Program-made: the position numbers and the translations under genes
Assembly (NCBI RefSeq): GCF_002007115.1
Contig: NZ_MVAD01000005.1
Coordinates: 6,249 to 70,248 of the forward strand
Length of the DNA: 64,000 nt
From: Massilia sp. KIM
GTDB taxonomy: Bacteria > Pseudomonadota > Gammaproteobacteria > Burkholderiales > Burkholderiaceae_D
Reading direction: 5' to 3'
Shown: in pieces, positions 34,110 to 45,546 of the stretch
Position numbering within the stretch: the first letter of the stretch is position 1
How the letters are laid out: each line of letters begins with the position of its first letter
The notes under the pieces: generated by a model
The model's input: the letters and a program-made list of their open reading frames with translations, nothing else
Told to the model about the DNA's origin: nothing
Databases searched by the model: none

Positions 34110-34988
34110 TTGGATATCGAAGAGCTCCAGTCCTTCGTCGAGGTTGCCGATGCAGGCGGCATCTCGTCCGCGGCGCATCGTCTGGGCGTGTCGAAATCCA
34201 TCGTCAGCCGCAGGCTGTCGAAGCTTGAAACCGAACTCGGGGTCCAGTTGCTGGCGCGGACGACCCGGGGCGCCGCTCTTACGGAAGCCGGAGCAGCGTT
34301 CCGGGAATACGCCGCCCGGATGCTGGCGGACTTCGATTCGGCGCGGGAGACCATCCTTCCCGCCGGACCCTTGCGCGGCCGTTTTCGAGTCGCTGCACCC
34401 ATTTTGTTCGGGCCGTCGCAAATCGGCCCAGTCCTCGCGGAGATGGCGCGCAGCCATCCGCTGCTGCGCATCCAGGCCAGCTACAGCGATCGCGTGGTCG
34501 ACCTCATCAGCGAAGGTTTCGATTGCGCGATCCGAAGCGGCCATCTCCAGGATTCCAACCTGATGGCAAGACGCGTCGGCAGCATCCATGGCAAGCTGGT
34601 GGCAAGCCCCAGCTATATCGACGCCTTCGGCGCTCCCGAGACGCCGGACGAGCTTTCTCGTCACCAATCCCTCATGCAGGGAACAGAAAGCTGGCGCTTC
34701 CTGGATGGCGACCAGCCGATCGTGGCGCATCCGCAAGGAAGCTTCAAGGCCGATAACCCCGTCGCGCTGCTCGCGGCTGCGGTTGCCGGGCTTGGCCTGG
34801 CCTACCTGTCCGATTGCGTGATTGCCGAGCACCTGGCATCGGGCGCGCTGGTGCCGGTGATGGTGCGCTATCCTCCTCAACCTTCGGGTATCTATGTCGT
34901 CCGTCCACCGAGCCCACATTCGTCGCGCAAGGTCCGCGTCCTGACCGATGCGCTGCTCGTGCGCTTTGGCGGAACGGCGGAAGATTAG
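34110..34988 (+). CDS. LysR-family regulator (TTG start)
   Basis: The 292-residue regulator has the helix-turn-helix DIEELQSFVEVADAGGISSA, then SIVSRRLSKLETELGVQLLA. The alignment with the paralogue at 30981-31865 begins exactly at this TTG, which has AAGGA 9 bases upstream. No ATG or GTG is in frame near it, so TTG is the likely start. It follows the SDR gene by 19 bases and probably regulates that unit. The two paralogues flank the pirin and SDR genes. Confidence 0.9.
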   Translation: MDIEELQSFVEVADAGGISSAAHRLGVSKSIVSRRLSKLETELGVQLLARTTRGAALTEAGAAFREYAARMLADFDSARETILPAGPLRGRFRVAAPILFGPSQIGPVLAEMARSHPLLRIQASYSDRVVDLISEGFDCAIRSGHLQDSNLMARRVGSIHGKLVASPSYIDAFGAPETPDELSRHQSLMQGTESWRFLDGDQPIVAHPQGSFKADNPVALLAAAVAGLGLAYLSDCVIAEHLASGALVPVMVRYPPQPSGIYVVRPPSPHSSRKVRVLTDALLVRFGGTAED

Positions 34989-35139
34989 GCAGCGGGCCTG
35001 GGGGAAGGCAGCAGCGCTATCCACCTGGAGCGCATGCCCCCACACTCGCCTAAGAAATTAATTATCATGGACTGGAATGTCGGTTTTTTAAAACCTGTTC
35101 TGATGTCCGACCACGCTGTTTCACATATTAAGGATGTAC

Positions 35140-36915
35140 ATGCTGCTGCCTGCTATTCCCTTCGCCAGAACCACCATGCTCGGCCTGCTCGCAGCCGCGC
35201 TATCTTTGCCGGCCGTGGCCGCTGAGCCGGCATGGGTTACGAAAAGTAATACCAACGCCAAGGTCTTGCTGAACGTCCTTGCAAAATATTCTCCCGAGAC
35301 AGCCAGCAATTTGGGCGTCGACGGCTATGACGAGCAGATCATGGACCTGTCGCGCGACCAGTTCGACGCATCCAATCGAGATCTGGGCGCCGCCATCGCT
35401 GAGCTGCAGAAGCGCTTGCGCAGCGAGACTGACAGCAAGATCAGGCAAGACCTGCAGATCCTGATCGACAAGGCCCAGGACCAGCTCAAGACGGCCGCCC
35501 TGCAGCGCAAGTACTTCATGCCCTACCAGGACTTGACCCGGGTGGTGTATGGCGTGGTGCGCGCGACGCTCGACCCACGCATTCCGCCAGCGCGCCAGCG
35601 TACGCTACTGGCCCGCCTGGACAAATATGCGGGACTGGCCAAGGGCTATCGGCCGATTACGGAACTGGCGCAGGAACGCTTGCAGGAGCGCCTGAAAGCG
35701 AACCCGAAACTGCTCGGCCCTTACAAGGGCGAGGTCGAGCAGTCGATCAACGACGCGCCCACTCTGCTCAAGGGTATGCGCGAGCTGCTGGCGAAAAGCG
35801 GGCTGACGGGTTGGGAACCGCGTTTCGATGCGCTGGAAAAGCAGCTGTCGGCCTACAACGCGCGCGTAAAGGCGGAGATCCTGCCGCGCGCGCGCGCTGA
35901 CCATCGCCTGCCGCCGGAAGTCTATGCCGACAACCTGAAGAACTTCGGCGTCGATATCAGCCCGCAGGAACTGATCTCCAAGTCGCTCACTTCGTTCGCG
36001 GAAATCCGCAATCAAATGCAGATCACTGCCAACCTGGTGGCAAAAGAGCGTGGATTCAAAAATGCCGATTATCGCGCCGTCATGCTCGAACTGAAGAAGC
36101 AACAGATCCCGACCGACCAGGTGATGCCGCTGTATGCCGAGCGCCTGGCCGCGCTGGAAAAATCGGCGCGTGAGCAGAAGGTCGTCACCCTGCCCGAGCG
36201 GCGCGCCGTGATCCGGCTGGCGACGATGGCTGAGAATGCGGCGCAGCCGGCACCGCACATGAGTCCACCTCGCCTGATCGGCAACACTGGGGAGTACGGC
36301 GAATTCGTGCTCACTACCGGTATGCCGCCCGATGCAAGCGGCAAGCAACTGGTGTTCGACGACTTTACCCACCAGGCCGGCACGTGGTCGATCACGGCGC
36401 ATGAAGCGCGTCCGGGCCACGAGATGCAGTTTGCGAAGATGATCGAGACCGGGGTGTCGACGGCGCGCGCGGTGTTTGCCTTTAACAGCGTCAACGTCGA
36501 GGGCTGGGCCCTGTATGCGGAAGCAGAGATGCAGCCCTACGAGCCGCTCGACGGCCAGTTGTTCGCGCTGCAGGCGCGCGGCATGCGCGCGGCGCGCGCC
36601 TTCCTCGACCCGATGGTCAACCTGGGTGAGATCACCCCCGAGGATGTGAAGGTCTTCCTGATGCGGGAGGTCGGTCTTTCAGAGGGCATGGCAACCCAGG
36701 AGGTGCAGCGCTACACCTTCCGCTTGCCGGGCCAGGCCACCTCCTACTTCTACGGTTACCAGCGCCTGATGGAGACGCGCCAGGCGGCCGAAGTGGCGAT
36801 GGGCAGCCGTTTCGACCGCCAGAAGTTCAACGACTTCGTGCTGGCGCAGGGGCTGATTCCCCCGAACCTGTTGCGCAAGGCGGTGATGGAGGAGTTCGTC
36901 CCGTCGAAGCCCTAG
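35140..36915 (+). CDS. DUF885 family putative metallopeptidase, exported
   Basis: The 591-residue protein has a signal peptide (PFARTTMLGLLAAALSLPAV, then AA) and a long helical body. The zinc-peptidase motif is HEARPGHE near residues 421-428, and EGWALYAE near 454 supplies the third ligand, as in DUF885 proteins (bacterial relatives of carboxypeptidase Taq type). I prefer the ATG at 35140: AAGGA ends 5 bases before it, whereas it overlaps the ATG at 35134. It should act in the periplasm on peptides. It converges on gyrB with a shared terminator. Confidence 0.88.
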   Translation: MLLPAIPFARTTMLGLLAAALSLPAVAAEPAWVTKSNTNAKVLLNVLAKYSPETASNLGVDGYDEQIMDLSRDQFDASNRDLGAAIAELQKRLRSETDSKIRQDLQILIDKAQDQLKTAALQRKYFMPYQDLTRVVYGVVRATLDPRIPPARQRTLLARLDKYAGLAKGYRPITELAQERLQERLKANPKLLGPYKGEVEQSINDAPTLLKGMRELLAKSGLTGWEPRFDALEKQLSAYNARVKAEILPRARADHRLPPEVYADNLKNFGVDISPQELISKSLTSFAEIRNQMQITANLVAKERGFKNADYRAVMLELKKQQIPTDQVMPLYAERLAALEKSAREQKVVTLPERRAVIRLATMAENAAQPAPHMSPPRLIGNTGEYGEFVLTTGMPPDASGKQLVFDDFTHQAGTWSITAHEARPGHEMQFAKMIETGVSTARAVFAFNSVNVEGWALYAEAEMQPYEPLDGQLFALQARGMRAARAFLDPMVNLGEITPEDVKVFLMREVGLSEGMATQEVQRYTFRLPGQATSYFYGYQRLMETRQAAEVAMGSRFDRQKFNDFVLAQGLIPPNLLRKAVMEEFVPSKP

Positions 36916-36963
36916 GAAATCGGCAGCGCGGTGCTTGCCTCCTGGCGAGTACCGTGTTCGGAT

Positions 36964-37000
36964 AAAAAAACGGCGGCCATTTGCGTGGCCGCCGTTTTTT
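36964..37000 (+). terminator. Bidirectional Rho-independent terminator (DUF885 gene / gyrB)
   Basis: A 9-bp stem (CGGCGGCCA with TGGCCGCCG, loop TTTGCG) is flanked by an A-run on the left and a T-run on the right. It can serve the DUF885 gene on the plus strand and gyrB on the minus strand, which ends 52 bases further right. Confidence 0.93.
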
Positions 37001-37051
37001 CAAATAATGAGATTTATCTCATGTAGTTTGAGAACCTCCACACAGGAAGGA

Positions 37052-39580
<2,529 letters not shown>

Positions 39581-39657
39581 TCAGGTGCTTGATGCACTGA
39601 GCTGGTCGCAGCGGCGTTGGCACGCTGGTTGGCTCCCTTGCACCTGCAACCTAAAAA

Positions 39658-39750
39658 CCGTCATTCCGGCGCAGGCCGGAATCCAAGTTGTATGCGCTCA
39701 TGCAAACTTGGATCACCGTGGGGCCGCCGAGGCCTACGCGGGGATGACGG
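39658..39750. repeat. Intergenic inverted-repeat element, copy A
   Basis: This 93-base element between gyrB and dnaN has nested inverted repeats: CCGTCAT/ATGACGG at the ends, ATCCAAGTT/AACTTGGAT inside, and a short palindrome around GGCGCAGGCC. It shares GGGGCCGCCGAGGCCT and the CCAAGTT blocks with copies at 45372-45511 and 54674-54846. It looks like a REP/BIME-type or MITE-like element. Confidence 0.8.
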
Positions 39751-39798
39751 GTTGAGGCTATGTCTTAAGCTTGAGCGCGCGGTCTGCCTGCATTCACA

Positions 39799-40905
39799 TC
39801 AAATACGCATCGGCATGACGACATACTTGAAGTCGCCATTGTCGGGAATCGAAATCAGCGCCGACGAGTTCGAGTCGCCCAGGGCGATGTTCACCTGGTC
39901 GCACTTGAGGTTGTTCAGCACGTCGAGCAGGTAGGTGACGTTGAAGCCGATGTCGATCGCGTCGCCGCCATAATCGATCTCCAGCTCCTCGACCGCCTCT
40001 TCCTGGTCGGCATTGGTCGAGCTGATCTTCATGCTGCCCGGCCCGATGATGCAACGCACGCCCTTGAACTTGTCACTGGTCATGATCGCGGCGCGCTGCA
40101 GCGAACGCAGCAGCTCGTCACGGCTGATCGTGAAGTCGTTCTTGTAACCCTTGGGGATCACGCGCGTGTAGTCAGGGAACTTACCCTCCACCAGCTTCGA
40201 GATCAGCTCGATGTCGGCGAAAGTCAGCTTCACCTGCGAAGCCGCGATGTCCAGGCGAACTTCCTCGTCGCTCTCCTCGAGCAGGCGCTGCAGCTCGATG
40301 ATGGTCTTGCGCGGGATGATCACTTCCTGGCGCTCGAAGGACTGCTCGGACTCCACCTGGCAGAAGGCCAGGCGGTGGCCGTCGGTCGCCACGGCGATGA
40401 TGTTGTTGCCATCCAGCACCAGCAGCAGGCCGTTCAGGTAGTAGCGGATGTCCTGCTGGGCCATCGCGAAGTACACCATGTTGAACAGGTGCTTCAGGGT
40501 CTTCTGCGGCAGGGTCACGGTGGCGTTGTAGCTGTCGGCCACCGACACCGTCGGGAATTCCTCGGCCGCCAGGGTCTGCAGGGCGAAGCGCGACTTGCCG
40601 CTCTGGACGGCCAGGCGCTTGTTCTGCAGGGTCATGGTCACGTCGCCCGACTCGGGCAGCGCGCGCAGGATGTCGAGCAGCTTGCGCGCGGCCACGGTCG
40701 TGCCCGTGACCTCGTCGCCCGCACCGATGTCGGCGTGCGTGGTGATCTGCACTTCGGTGTCGGTCGACAGGAACGAGACGCTTTCACCGTTCTTGCGAAT
40801 GAGGATATTGGCCAGAATCGGCATAGTGTGCCGACGCTCGACAATACCGCTCACGATCTGCAGTGGCCGGAGAAGCGTGTCTCGGGTGGATTTGACCAAT
40901 TGCAT
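39799..40905 (-). CDS. dnaN: DNA polymerase III subunit beta (sliding clamp)
   Basis: The 368-residue clamp encircles DNA and gives polymerase III processivity. MQLVKSTRDTLLRPLQIVSG starts the first of three similar domains, and the C terminus KYVVMPMRI carries the conserved MPMR motif that lines the partner-binding pocket. The length equals the E. coli clamp within 2 residues. It is downstream of dnaA, 101 bases away, in the usual dnaA-dnaN order. Confidence 0.98.
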   Translation of the reverse strand: MQLVKSTRDTLLRPLQIVSGIVERRHTMPILANILIRKNGESVSFLSTDTEVQITTHADIGAGDEVTGTTVAARKLLDILRALPESGDVTMTLQNKRLAVQSGKSRFALQTLAAEEFPTVSVADSYNATVTLPQKTLKHLFNMVYFAMAQQDIRYYLNGLLLVLDGNNIIAVATDGHRLAFCQVESEQSFERQEVIIPRKTIIELQRLLEESDEEVRLDIAASQVKLTFADIELISKLVEGKFPDYTRVIPKGYKNDFTISRDELLRSLQRAAIMTSDKFKGVRCIIGPGSMKISSTNADQEEAVEELEIDYGGDAIDIGFNVTYLLDVLNNLKCDQVNIALGDSNSSALISIPDNGDFKYVVMPMRI

Positions 40906-41006
40906 AGGTTTATCCTCAGTAGAGTTTGTTTTGTTGAACTTGTTTCTAATGCAGTATTTTGCCATTGCCCGGAGAGAACACAAACCCCGGGCAGGGGCCC
41001 ACTTCT

Positions 41007-42410
41007 TTACCCTTTGAGGGTTTGCTCCAGCACGTGCAGCTCATGGTTGCACTCGGCGTTCTTGGCCCGGTCCTGGGCGATCTTGCGCACCGCATGCAGC
41101 ACGGTGGTGTGGTCGCGTCCGCCGAACAGCTCGCCGATTTCCGGCAGGCTCTTTTGCGTCAGTTCCTTGGCCAGGTACATGGCGATCTGGCGCGGGCGGG
41201 CGATGTTCGCCGGCCTGCGCTTGGAATACATGTCCGCGACCTTGATGTTGAAGAAGTCGGCCACGGTCTTCTGGATGTTTTCCACCGAAATCTGGCGGTT
41301 CTGCACCGACAGCAGATCCTTCAGGGCTTCCTTCACCACGTCGATGGTGATGTCCTTGCCGTGGAAGCGCGAGTAGGCCAGGATCTTGCGCAGCGCGCCT
41401 TCCAGCTCGCGCACGTTGGAGCGCAGGTGCTTGGCCACGAAGAAGGCGACGTCGTCGTTCAGGGTCACGCCCTCGGACTGGGCCTTCTTGAGCAGGATCG
41501 CCACGCGCATCTCGAGCTCCGGCGGCTCGATCGCCACCGTCAGGCCCGAGTCGAAGCGCGAGATCAGGCGGTCGTCCATGCCGGTGATCTCTTTCGGATA
41601 GGTATCCGAAGTGATGATGATCTGTTTCTTGGCTGCAATCAGGGCTTCGAAGGCATAGAAGAACTCTTCCTGGGTACGGCTCTTGCCGCCAAAGAATTGA
41701 ATATCGTCGATCAGCAGCATGTCCAGCGAGTGGTAGTAATGCTTGAAGTCGTCGAAGCCCTTGCGCTGGTAGGCGGTGACGACGTCGCGCACGTACTGCT
41801 CGGCGTGGATGTAGCGGATGCGCGCGCCCGGCTGGTCGGCCATGACCTGGTTGCCGATCGCGTGGATCAGGTGGGTCTTGCCCAGGCCCACGCCGCCGTA
41901 GAAGAACAGCGGGTTGTAGGACACGCCCGGGTTGTTGGCGACCTGGATCGCGGCGGCGCGCGCCAGCTGGTTGGCCTTACCGGTCACGAAGCTCTCGAAA
42001 GTCAGCTCGGTGTTGATGCGGCTCTGCTCGCGCTTGGGCGAATTAGCGATGTTCAGGTTCTGGACGGTGTTTTCCTGGCCGACGGGCGGCGGACGCAGCA
42101 GGCCCGTGCCGGGCGCGGCGCCATCGCTGTTGGGCGGGACCGGCGCCGCCGGCTTGCGCGGCGGGTTGGTGCGCGGGTCGAGCACGAACTGCACCTCCAC
42201 CGGCGCTTCCCAGTACTGGGCGGCGAGCTCGGTGATGCGCGTGGCGAACTGCGTCTTGACCCAGTCGAGCTTGAAGCGGTTGGGCGCGGCGATGCGCAGC
42301 TTGCCGTCTTCGTAGTCGAGGGCGACCAGGGGTTTGATCCACGCACTGTACTGCTGGGGCGTCAGTTCAAGCTCCAGCTGCGCGGAACAGGTCTGCCAGA
42401 AATTTTCCAT
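41007..42410 (-). CDS. dnaA: Chromosomal replication initiator DnaA
   Basis: The 467-residue AAA+ initiator binds DnaA boxes and melts the origin. Domain I is residues 1-80 ([20 protein letters not shown]), followed by a proline-rich linker ([15 protein letters not shown]). Walker A is [10 protein letters not shown], Walker [10 protein letters not shown], and the DNA-binding signature [13 protein letters not shown] lies near the C terminus. The ATG follows directly on the presumed promoter region. The gene diverges from rpmH across the candidate origin. Confidence 0.98.
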   Translation of the reverse strand: MENFWQTCSAQLELELTPQQYSAWIKPLVALDYEDGKLRIAAPNRFKLDWVKTQFATRITELAAQYWEAPVEVQFVLDPRTNPPRKPAAPVPPNSDGAAPGTGLLRPPPVGQENTVQNLNIANSPKREQSRINTELTFESFVTGKANQLARAAAIQVANNPGVSYNPLFFYGGVGLGKTHLIHAIGNQVMADQPGARIRYIHAEQYVRDVVTAYQRKGFDDFKHYYHSLDMLLIDDIQFFGGKSRTQEEFFYAFEALIAAKKQIIITSDTYPKEITGMDDRLISRFDSGLTVAIEPPELEMRVAILLKKAQSEGVTLNDDVAFFVAKHLRSNVRELEGALRKILAYSRFHGKDITIDVVKEALKDLLSVQNRQISVENIQKTVADFFNIKVADMYSKRRPANIARPRQIAMYLAKELTQKSLPEIGELFGGRDHTTVLHAVRKIAQDRAKNAECNHELHVLEQTLKG

Positions 42411-42437
42411 ACTTCGCTAATTGATACGTAACACGCT

Positions 42438-42468
42438 ATTTTACCTGTCTCTGCGGGAGTTATCCACA
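42438..42468 (-). promoter_or_regulatory. dnaA promoter with overlapping DnaA box
   Basis: On the minus strand, TAAAAT (42438-42443) is a -10 candidate 27 bases before dnaA. Seventeen bases upstream lies TGGATA, a weak -35 that is embedded in the DnaA box at 42460-42468. DnaA bound there would cover the promoter, which fits the known autorepression of dnaA. Confidence 0.5.
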
Positions 42469-42565
42469 GGTTGTCGCGACTATTTTCAAGCAAAAGCGGG
42501 GCCGGCGCAGCACCGCAGGCGGCGTCCGGTGGGGGAAAACCACGGCGGATTGAACAACAGCCGCC

Positions 42566-42595
42566 TTGACAGTCGGGCCGGAAGTAGGGTCTAAT
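42566..42595 (+). promoter_or_regulatory. Sigma70 promoter of the rpmH-rnpA-yidD-yidC unit
   Basis: TTGACA (42566-42571) and TCTAAT (42590-42595) are separated by 18 bases. The -35 is perfect and the -10 has five of six consensus positions. It points to rpmH, leaving a 5' leader of about 175 bases that contains a small hairpin (CTGTC/GACAG) near 42628-42642. Confidence 0.65.
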
Positions 42596-42778
42596 TCAGG
42601 GTTCCCCGCCCGGTCACCATGTCGTGCTGTCAATTCGACAGCGGATGCAGGCCGGGCGAAGAGTATCTGCTGTGGCGTGACGCTGGCTTAACATCTGCGA
42701 ACTGTCATTGGCGCCGAATCCTGACGACGAGACGTCAGACCCGATTTTGCAATTTCTTTTGCTTTAAGCGAGACCACC

Positions 42779-42916
42779 ATGAAACGTACTTACCAACCTT
42801 CCGTCGTTCGTCGCAAGCGCACGCACGGCTTCCGCGCACGTATGGCTACCCGTGGTGGCCGTCAGGTCCTGAACGCACGCCGCGCCAAGGGCCGCAAGCG
42901 CCTGGCAGTCGTCTAA
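42779..42916 (+). CDS. rpmH: 50S ribosomal protein L34
   Basis: A 45-residue, very basic protein that binds 23S rRNA in the large subunit. [20 protein letters not shown], then [20 protein letters not shown] and RLAVV, is the complete L34 signature. Codon choice near the start (CGT, ACT, GTT) differs from the GC-rich average, as is normal for highly expressed genes. It is first in the rpmH-rnpA-yidD-yidC order, 33 bases ahead of rnpA. Confidence 0.98.
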   Translation: MKRTYQPSVVRRKRTHGFRARMATRGGRQVLNARRAKGRKRLAVV

Positions 42917-42949
42917 GCACGGCACGCCCGCAGAGCGACGCGGTCGGCC

Positions 42950-43357
42950 ATGACAGGCGAAGGTTCGCACGACTTCGCGCGCGCTCGGCGCATCGTTAAA
43001 ACGGATGAATTTTCATCCGTTTTTCGTTTGCGGCCGGCACAAAAAACCGCGCATTTCGTGCTCTACACCCGACCCAGCACGCTGCCGCATGCGCGGCTGG
43101 GCGTCGTCGCGGCCAAGCGTTTCGCACCGCGCGCGGTCACGCGCAACACGATCAAGCGCGTCACGCGCGAGCTGTTCCGCACCAGCCGGCTCCAGGCCGT
43201 CGACTGCATCGTGCGCCTGTCGCGCCCGGTGAACGCCAAGGACGGTCCGGCGACCACCCGCGCCCTCAAGGCCGAGCTGCGCGCCGAACTGACGCGCCTG
43301 TTCGCTTCCCAGCGCCCGCGCCGCGCGCCCGGCGATCCTGCGACCCCCTCATCATGA
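42950..43357 (+). CDS. rnpA: Ribonuclease P protein component
   Basis: This 135-residue basic protein assists RNase P RNA in maturing tRNA 5' ends. The family signature RNTIKRVTRELFR is at about residues 65-77, preceded by LGVVAAKRFAPRAVT. The N-terminal ARRIVKTDEFSSVFR is the usual start of the fold. The stop overlaps the ATG of yidD (ATGA), so the two are translationally coupled. Confidence 0.95.
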   Translation: MTGEGSHDFARARRIVKTDEFSSVFRLRPAQKTAHFVLYTRPSTLPHARLGVVAAKRFAPRAVTRNTIKRVTRELFRTSRLQAVDCIVRLSRPVNAKDGPATTRALKAELRAELTRLFASQRPRRAPGDPATPSS

Positions 43358-43611
43358 AGACGCTGCTCGTCTGGTTGCTGCGCGGCTACCAGCTGCTGCT
43401 GTCCCCGATGATCGGGCCGAAGTGCCGTTTTTATCCGAGCTGTTCCAGTTACGCGATCGAGGCCCTGCAGGTGCACGGCGCCGCCCGCGGCTCGCTGCTG
43501 GCCGCGCGCCGCGTGTGCCGCTGCCACCCGTGGAACCCGGGCGGCGTCGATCCGGTGCCGCCGCGCACCAGGGATTCCCATCCGGCCGCTAAAGGCTGTC
43601 ATCACTCCTGA
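43354..43611 (+). CDS. yidD: Membrane protein insertion efficiency factor YidD
   Basis: An 85-residue membrane-associated protein that helps YidC insert proteins. GYQLLLSPMIGPKCRFYPSC followed by SSYAIEALQVHGAARGSLLA and RVCRCHPWNPGGVDPVP is the complete YidD signature. Conserved cysteines (CRFYPSC, CRCHP) are present. It lies between rnpA (overlap 4 bases) and yidC (11 bases), as in most bacteria. Confidence 0.96.
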   Translation: MKTLLVWLLRGYQLLLSPMIGPKCRFYPSCSSYAIEALQVHGAARGSLLAARRVCRCHPWNPGGVDPVPPRTRDSHPAAKGCHHS

Positions 43612-43622
43612 CGAAGACCCCA

Positions 43623-45302
43623 ATGGAAATCAATAAACGTACCATTCTGTGGATCGTGTTCGCCATCTCCCTGATTGTTCTGTGGAACAACTGGATGGTG
43701 TCGACCGGTCAGCAGTCGCTGTTCTCGCCGGCCAACCCGGCCAAGGTCGCCCAGCAGCAGGCCGCCGCCAAGCCGAACGACGTGCCCGCGCCTGCGCAAG
43801 CGGGCAGCGCCGCCGTGCCCGGCACGCCGGCCGCCGCCGCAGCCCCGGGCGCACCGGCCGCGCCCGCCGTGGCCCCGCGCCAGACCGTCACCGTCACCAC
43901 CGACGTGGTCAAGGTCGACATCGACACCCAGGGCGGCGTCATCAAGCGCCTCGAGCTGCTGAACTATCCGGACCACTTCGACAAGACCAAGAACCAGGTC
44001 CTGTTCGACGTCAGCGGCAACAACGTCTACCTGGGCCAGACCGGCCTGATCGGCACCAGCGCCGCCGGCGTGCTGCCGAACCACACCACCCCGTTCACCG
44101 TCCGTCCGGGTGTGCGCACCCTGGGCAACGGCAACCAGGTGCAGGTCGTGATGGACGCGGAGCAGGGCGGCGTGCGCCTGACCAAGACCCTGACCTTCCG
44201 CCGCGGCGACTACGTGATCGGCATCCGCCATGACGTGACCAATACCAGCGCCGCGCCGGTCCAGCCTTCGCTCTACCTGCAGCTCCAGCACGACGGCAAC
44301 AAGCCTGCCAACGATTCCTGGTTCATGTCGAGCTACACCGGCCCGACCCTGTACACCGCCGAGGACAAGTACCAGAAGCTGACCTTCGAGGAAATCGAGA
44401 AGGGCAAGGCCGAGCACTCGACCAAGGCCAACAACGGCTGGGTTGCGATCTCGCAGCACTTCTTCGTCTCGGCCTTCATCCCGGCCGACCAGATCCAGCG
44501 CGACATCTTCACCAAGAAGATCGCGACCAACCTGTACGCCATCGGCACCGTGCAGCCGCTGGGCAGCGTGGCCCCGGGCGCGACCGTGTCGACCGACACC
44601 CGCCTGTATTCGGGTCCGCAGGACGAGAAGACCCTGGAGAAGATCGCCCCGGGCCTGGAGCTGGTGAAGGACTACGGCATGCTGACCGTGATCGCCAAGC
44701 CGATCTTCTGGGTGATGGACCAGCTGCACTCCCTGCTGGGCAACTGGGGCTGGACCATCGTCGCCCTGACCATCCTGATCAAGCTGGCCTTCTTCCCGCT
44801 GTCGGCGGCCGGCTACCGCAGCATGGCCAAGATGCGCGTGGTGACGCCGAAGATGCAGGCGATCCGCGAGCGCTACAAGAACGACCCGATGAAGATGCAG
44901 CAGGCCACCATGGAGCTGTACAAGACCGAGAAGATCAACCCGCTGGGCGGCTGCCTGCCGATCCTGGTGCAGATGCCGGTCTTCTTCGCCCTGTACTGGG
45001 TGCTGCAGGCCTCGGTCGAGATGCGCGGCGCGCCCTGGATCGGCTGGATCACCGACCTGACCCAGCCGGACCCGTACTACATCCTGCCGATCCTGTACGC
45101 GGTGTCGATGTACATCACCACCAAGCTGAACCCGCAGCCGACCGATCCGGTGCAGGCGAAGATGATGCTGTTCATGCCGCTGGCGTTCTCGGTCATCTTC
45201 TTCTTCTTCCCCTCGGGGCTGGTGCTGTACTGGGTGGTCAACAACATCCTGTCGATCGCGCAGCAGTGGGTGATCACCAAGAAGTACGAGACGGCCAAGT
45301 AA
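43623..45302 (+). CDS. yidC: Membrane protein insertase YidC
   Basis: The 559-residue inner membrane insertase acts with or without SecYEG. The first membrane helix (RTILWIVFAISLIVLWNNWM) precedes an Ala/Pro-rich linker and a large periplasmic beta-sandwich of about 280 residues. The conserved C-terminal bundle starts near WGWTIVALTILIKLAFFPLS and includes NPLGGCLPILVQMPVFFALY. This matches the Gram-negative type with periplasmic domain. A terminator follows. Confidence 0.97.
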   Translation: MEINKRTILWIVFAISLIVLWNNWMVSTGQQSLFSPANPAKVAQQQAAAKPNDVPAPAQAGSAAVPGTPAAAAAPGAPAAPAVAPRQTVTVTTDVVKVDIDTQGGVIKRLELLNYPDHFDKTKNQVLFDVSGNNVYLGQTGLIGTSAAGVLPNHTTPFTVRPGVRTLGNGNQVQVVMDAEQGGVRLTKTLTFRRGDYVIGIRHDVTNTSAAPVQPSLYLQLQHDGNKPANDSWFMSSYTGPTLYTAEDKYQKLTFEEIEKGKAEHSTKANNGWVAISQHFFVSAFIPADQIQRDIFTKKIATNLYAIGTVQPLGSVAPGATVSTDTRLYSGPQDEKTLEKIAPGLELVKDYGMLTVIAKPIFWVMDQLHSLLGNWGWTIVALTILIKLAFFPLSAAGYRSMAKMRVVTPKMQAIRERYKNDPMKMQQATMELYKTEKINPLGGCLPILVQMPVFFALYWVLQASVEMRGAPWIGWITDLTQPDPYYILPILYAVSMYITTKLNPQPTDPVQAKMMLFMPLAFSVIFFFFPSGLVLYWVVNNILSIAQQWVITKKYETAK

Positions 45303-45322
45303 TCCGCTGCCGCTTCGCGAAG

Positions 45323-45349
45323 AACCCGCGCCGTGGCGCGGGTTTTTTT
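45323..45349 (+). terminator. Rho-independent terminator after yidC
   Basis: A 10-bp stem (AACCCGCGCC with GGCGCGGGTT, loop GT) followed by seven T. It closes the rpmH-rnpA-yidD-yidC unit 20 bases after yidC. Confidence 0.9.
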
Positions 45350-45371
45350 ATGGGCTGATGGTGCGATCGTA

Positions 45372-45511
45372 AACCTGGATCCCGCGGGGCCGCCGAGGCC
45401 TGTGCCGGGATGACGTCTTGAAGCCGCGGGCCAACCTATAGGTCAATGGCCCGCTCCCTTAGCACGTCATCCCGGCGCAGGCCGGGATCCAAGTTCTGCC
45501 CGCACACCCCT
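45372..45511. repeat. Intergenic inverted-repeat element, copy B
   Basis: About 140 bases between yidC and mnmE. GCCGGGATGACGT (45404-45416) and ACGTCATCCCGGC (45464-45476) form a perfect 13-bp inverted repeat. The core GGGGCCGCCGAGGCCT is shared with copy A, and TGCCCGCACACCCCT (45497-45511) is identical to bases 54832-54846 in copy C. Confidence 0.8.
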
Positions 45512-45546
45512 CAGCCCGCAAAACCCGAATCCCTTACAATCCCCCC

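Larger units (their letters stand above)
42411..42778. other. Candidate replication origin region between dnaA and rpmH
   Basis: A 368-base stretch without genes separates the divergent dnaA and rpmH, the usual place of oriC in this group. I find one perfect DnaA box (TTATCCACA, 42460-42468) and no other 9-of-9 match on either strand. An AT-rich stretch lies next to dnaA and another just before rpmH. The gene strand switch here supports bidirectional replication from this area, but the small number of boxes leaves the exact oriC open. Confidence 0.55.

Noticed and set aside
35134..35139. ATG at 35134 as start of the DUF885 gene
   Set aside because: The AAGGA site overlaps this ATG; the next ATG at 35140 has proper spacing.
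39658..39750. Repeat copy A as a CRISPR or rho-independent terminator
   Set aside because: No regular spacing of short direct repeats and no T-run; the structure is a nested inverted repeat shared with other intergenic copies.
40910..40918. TTATCCTCA, one mismatch from a DnaA box, upstream of dnaN
   Set aside because: On the minus strand it forms the GAGG ribosome site region of dnaN, which explains the match.
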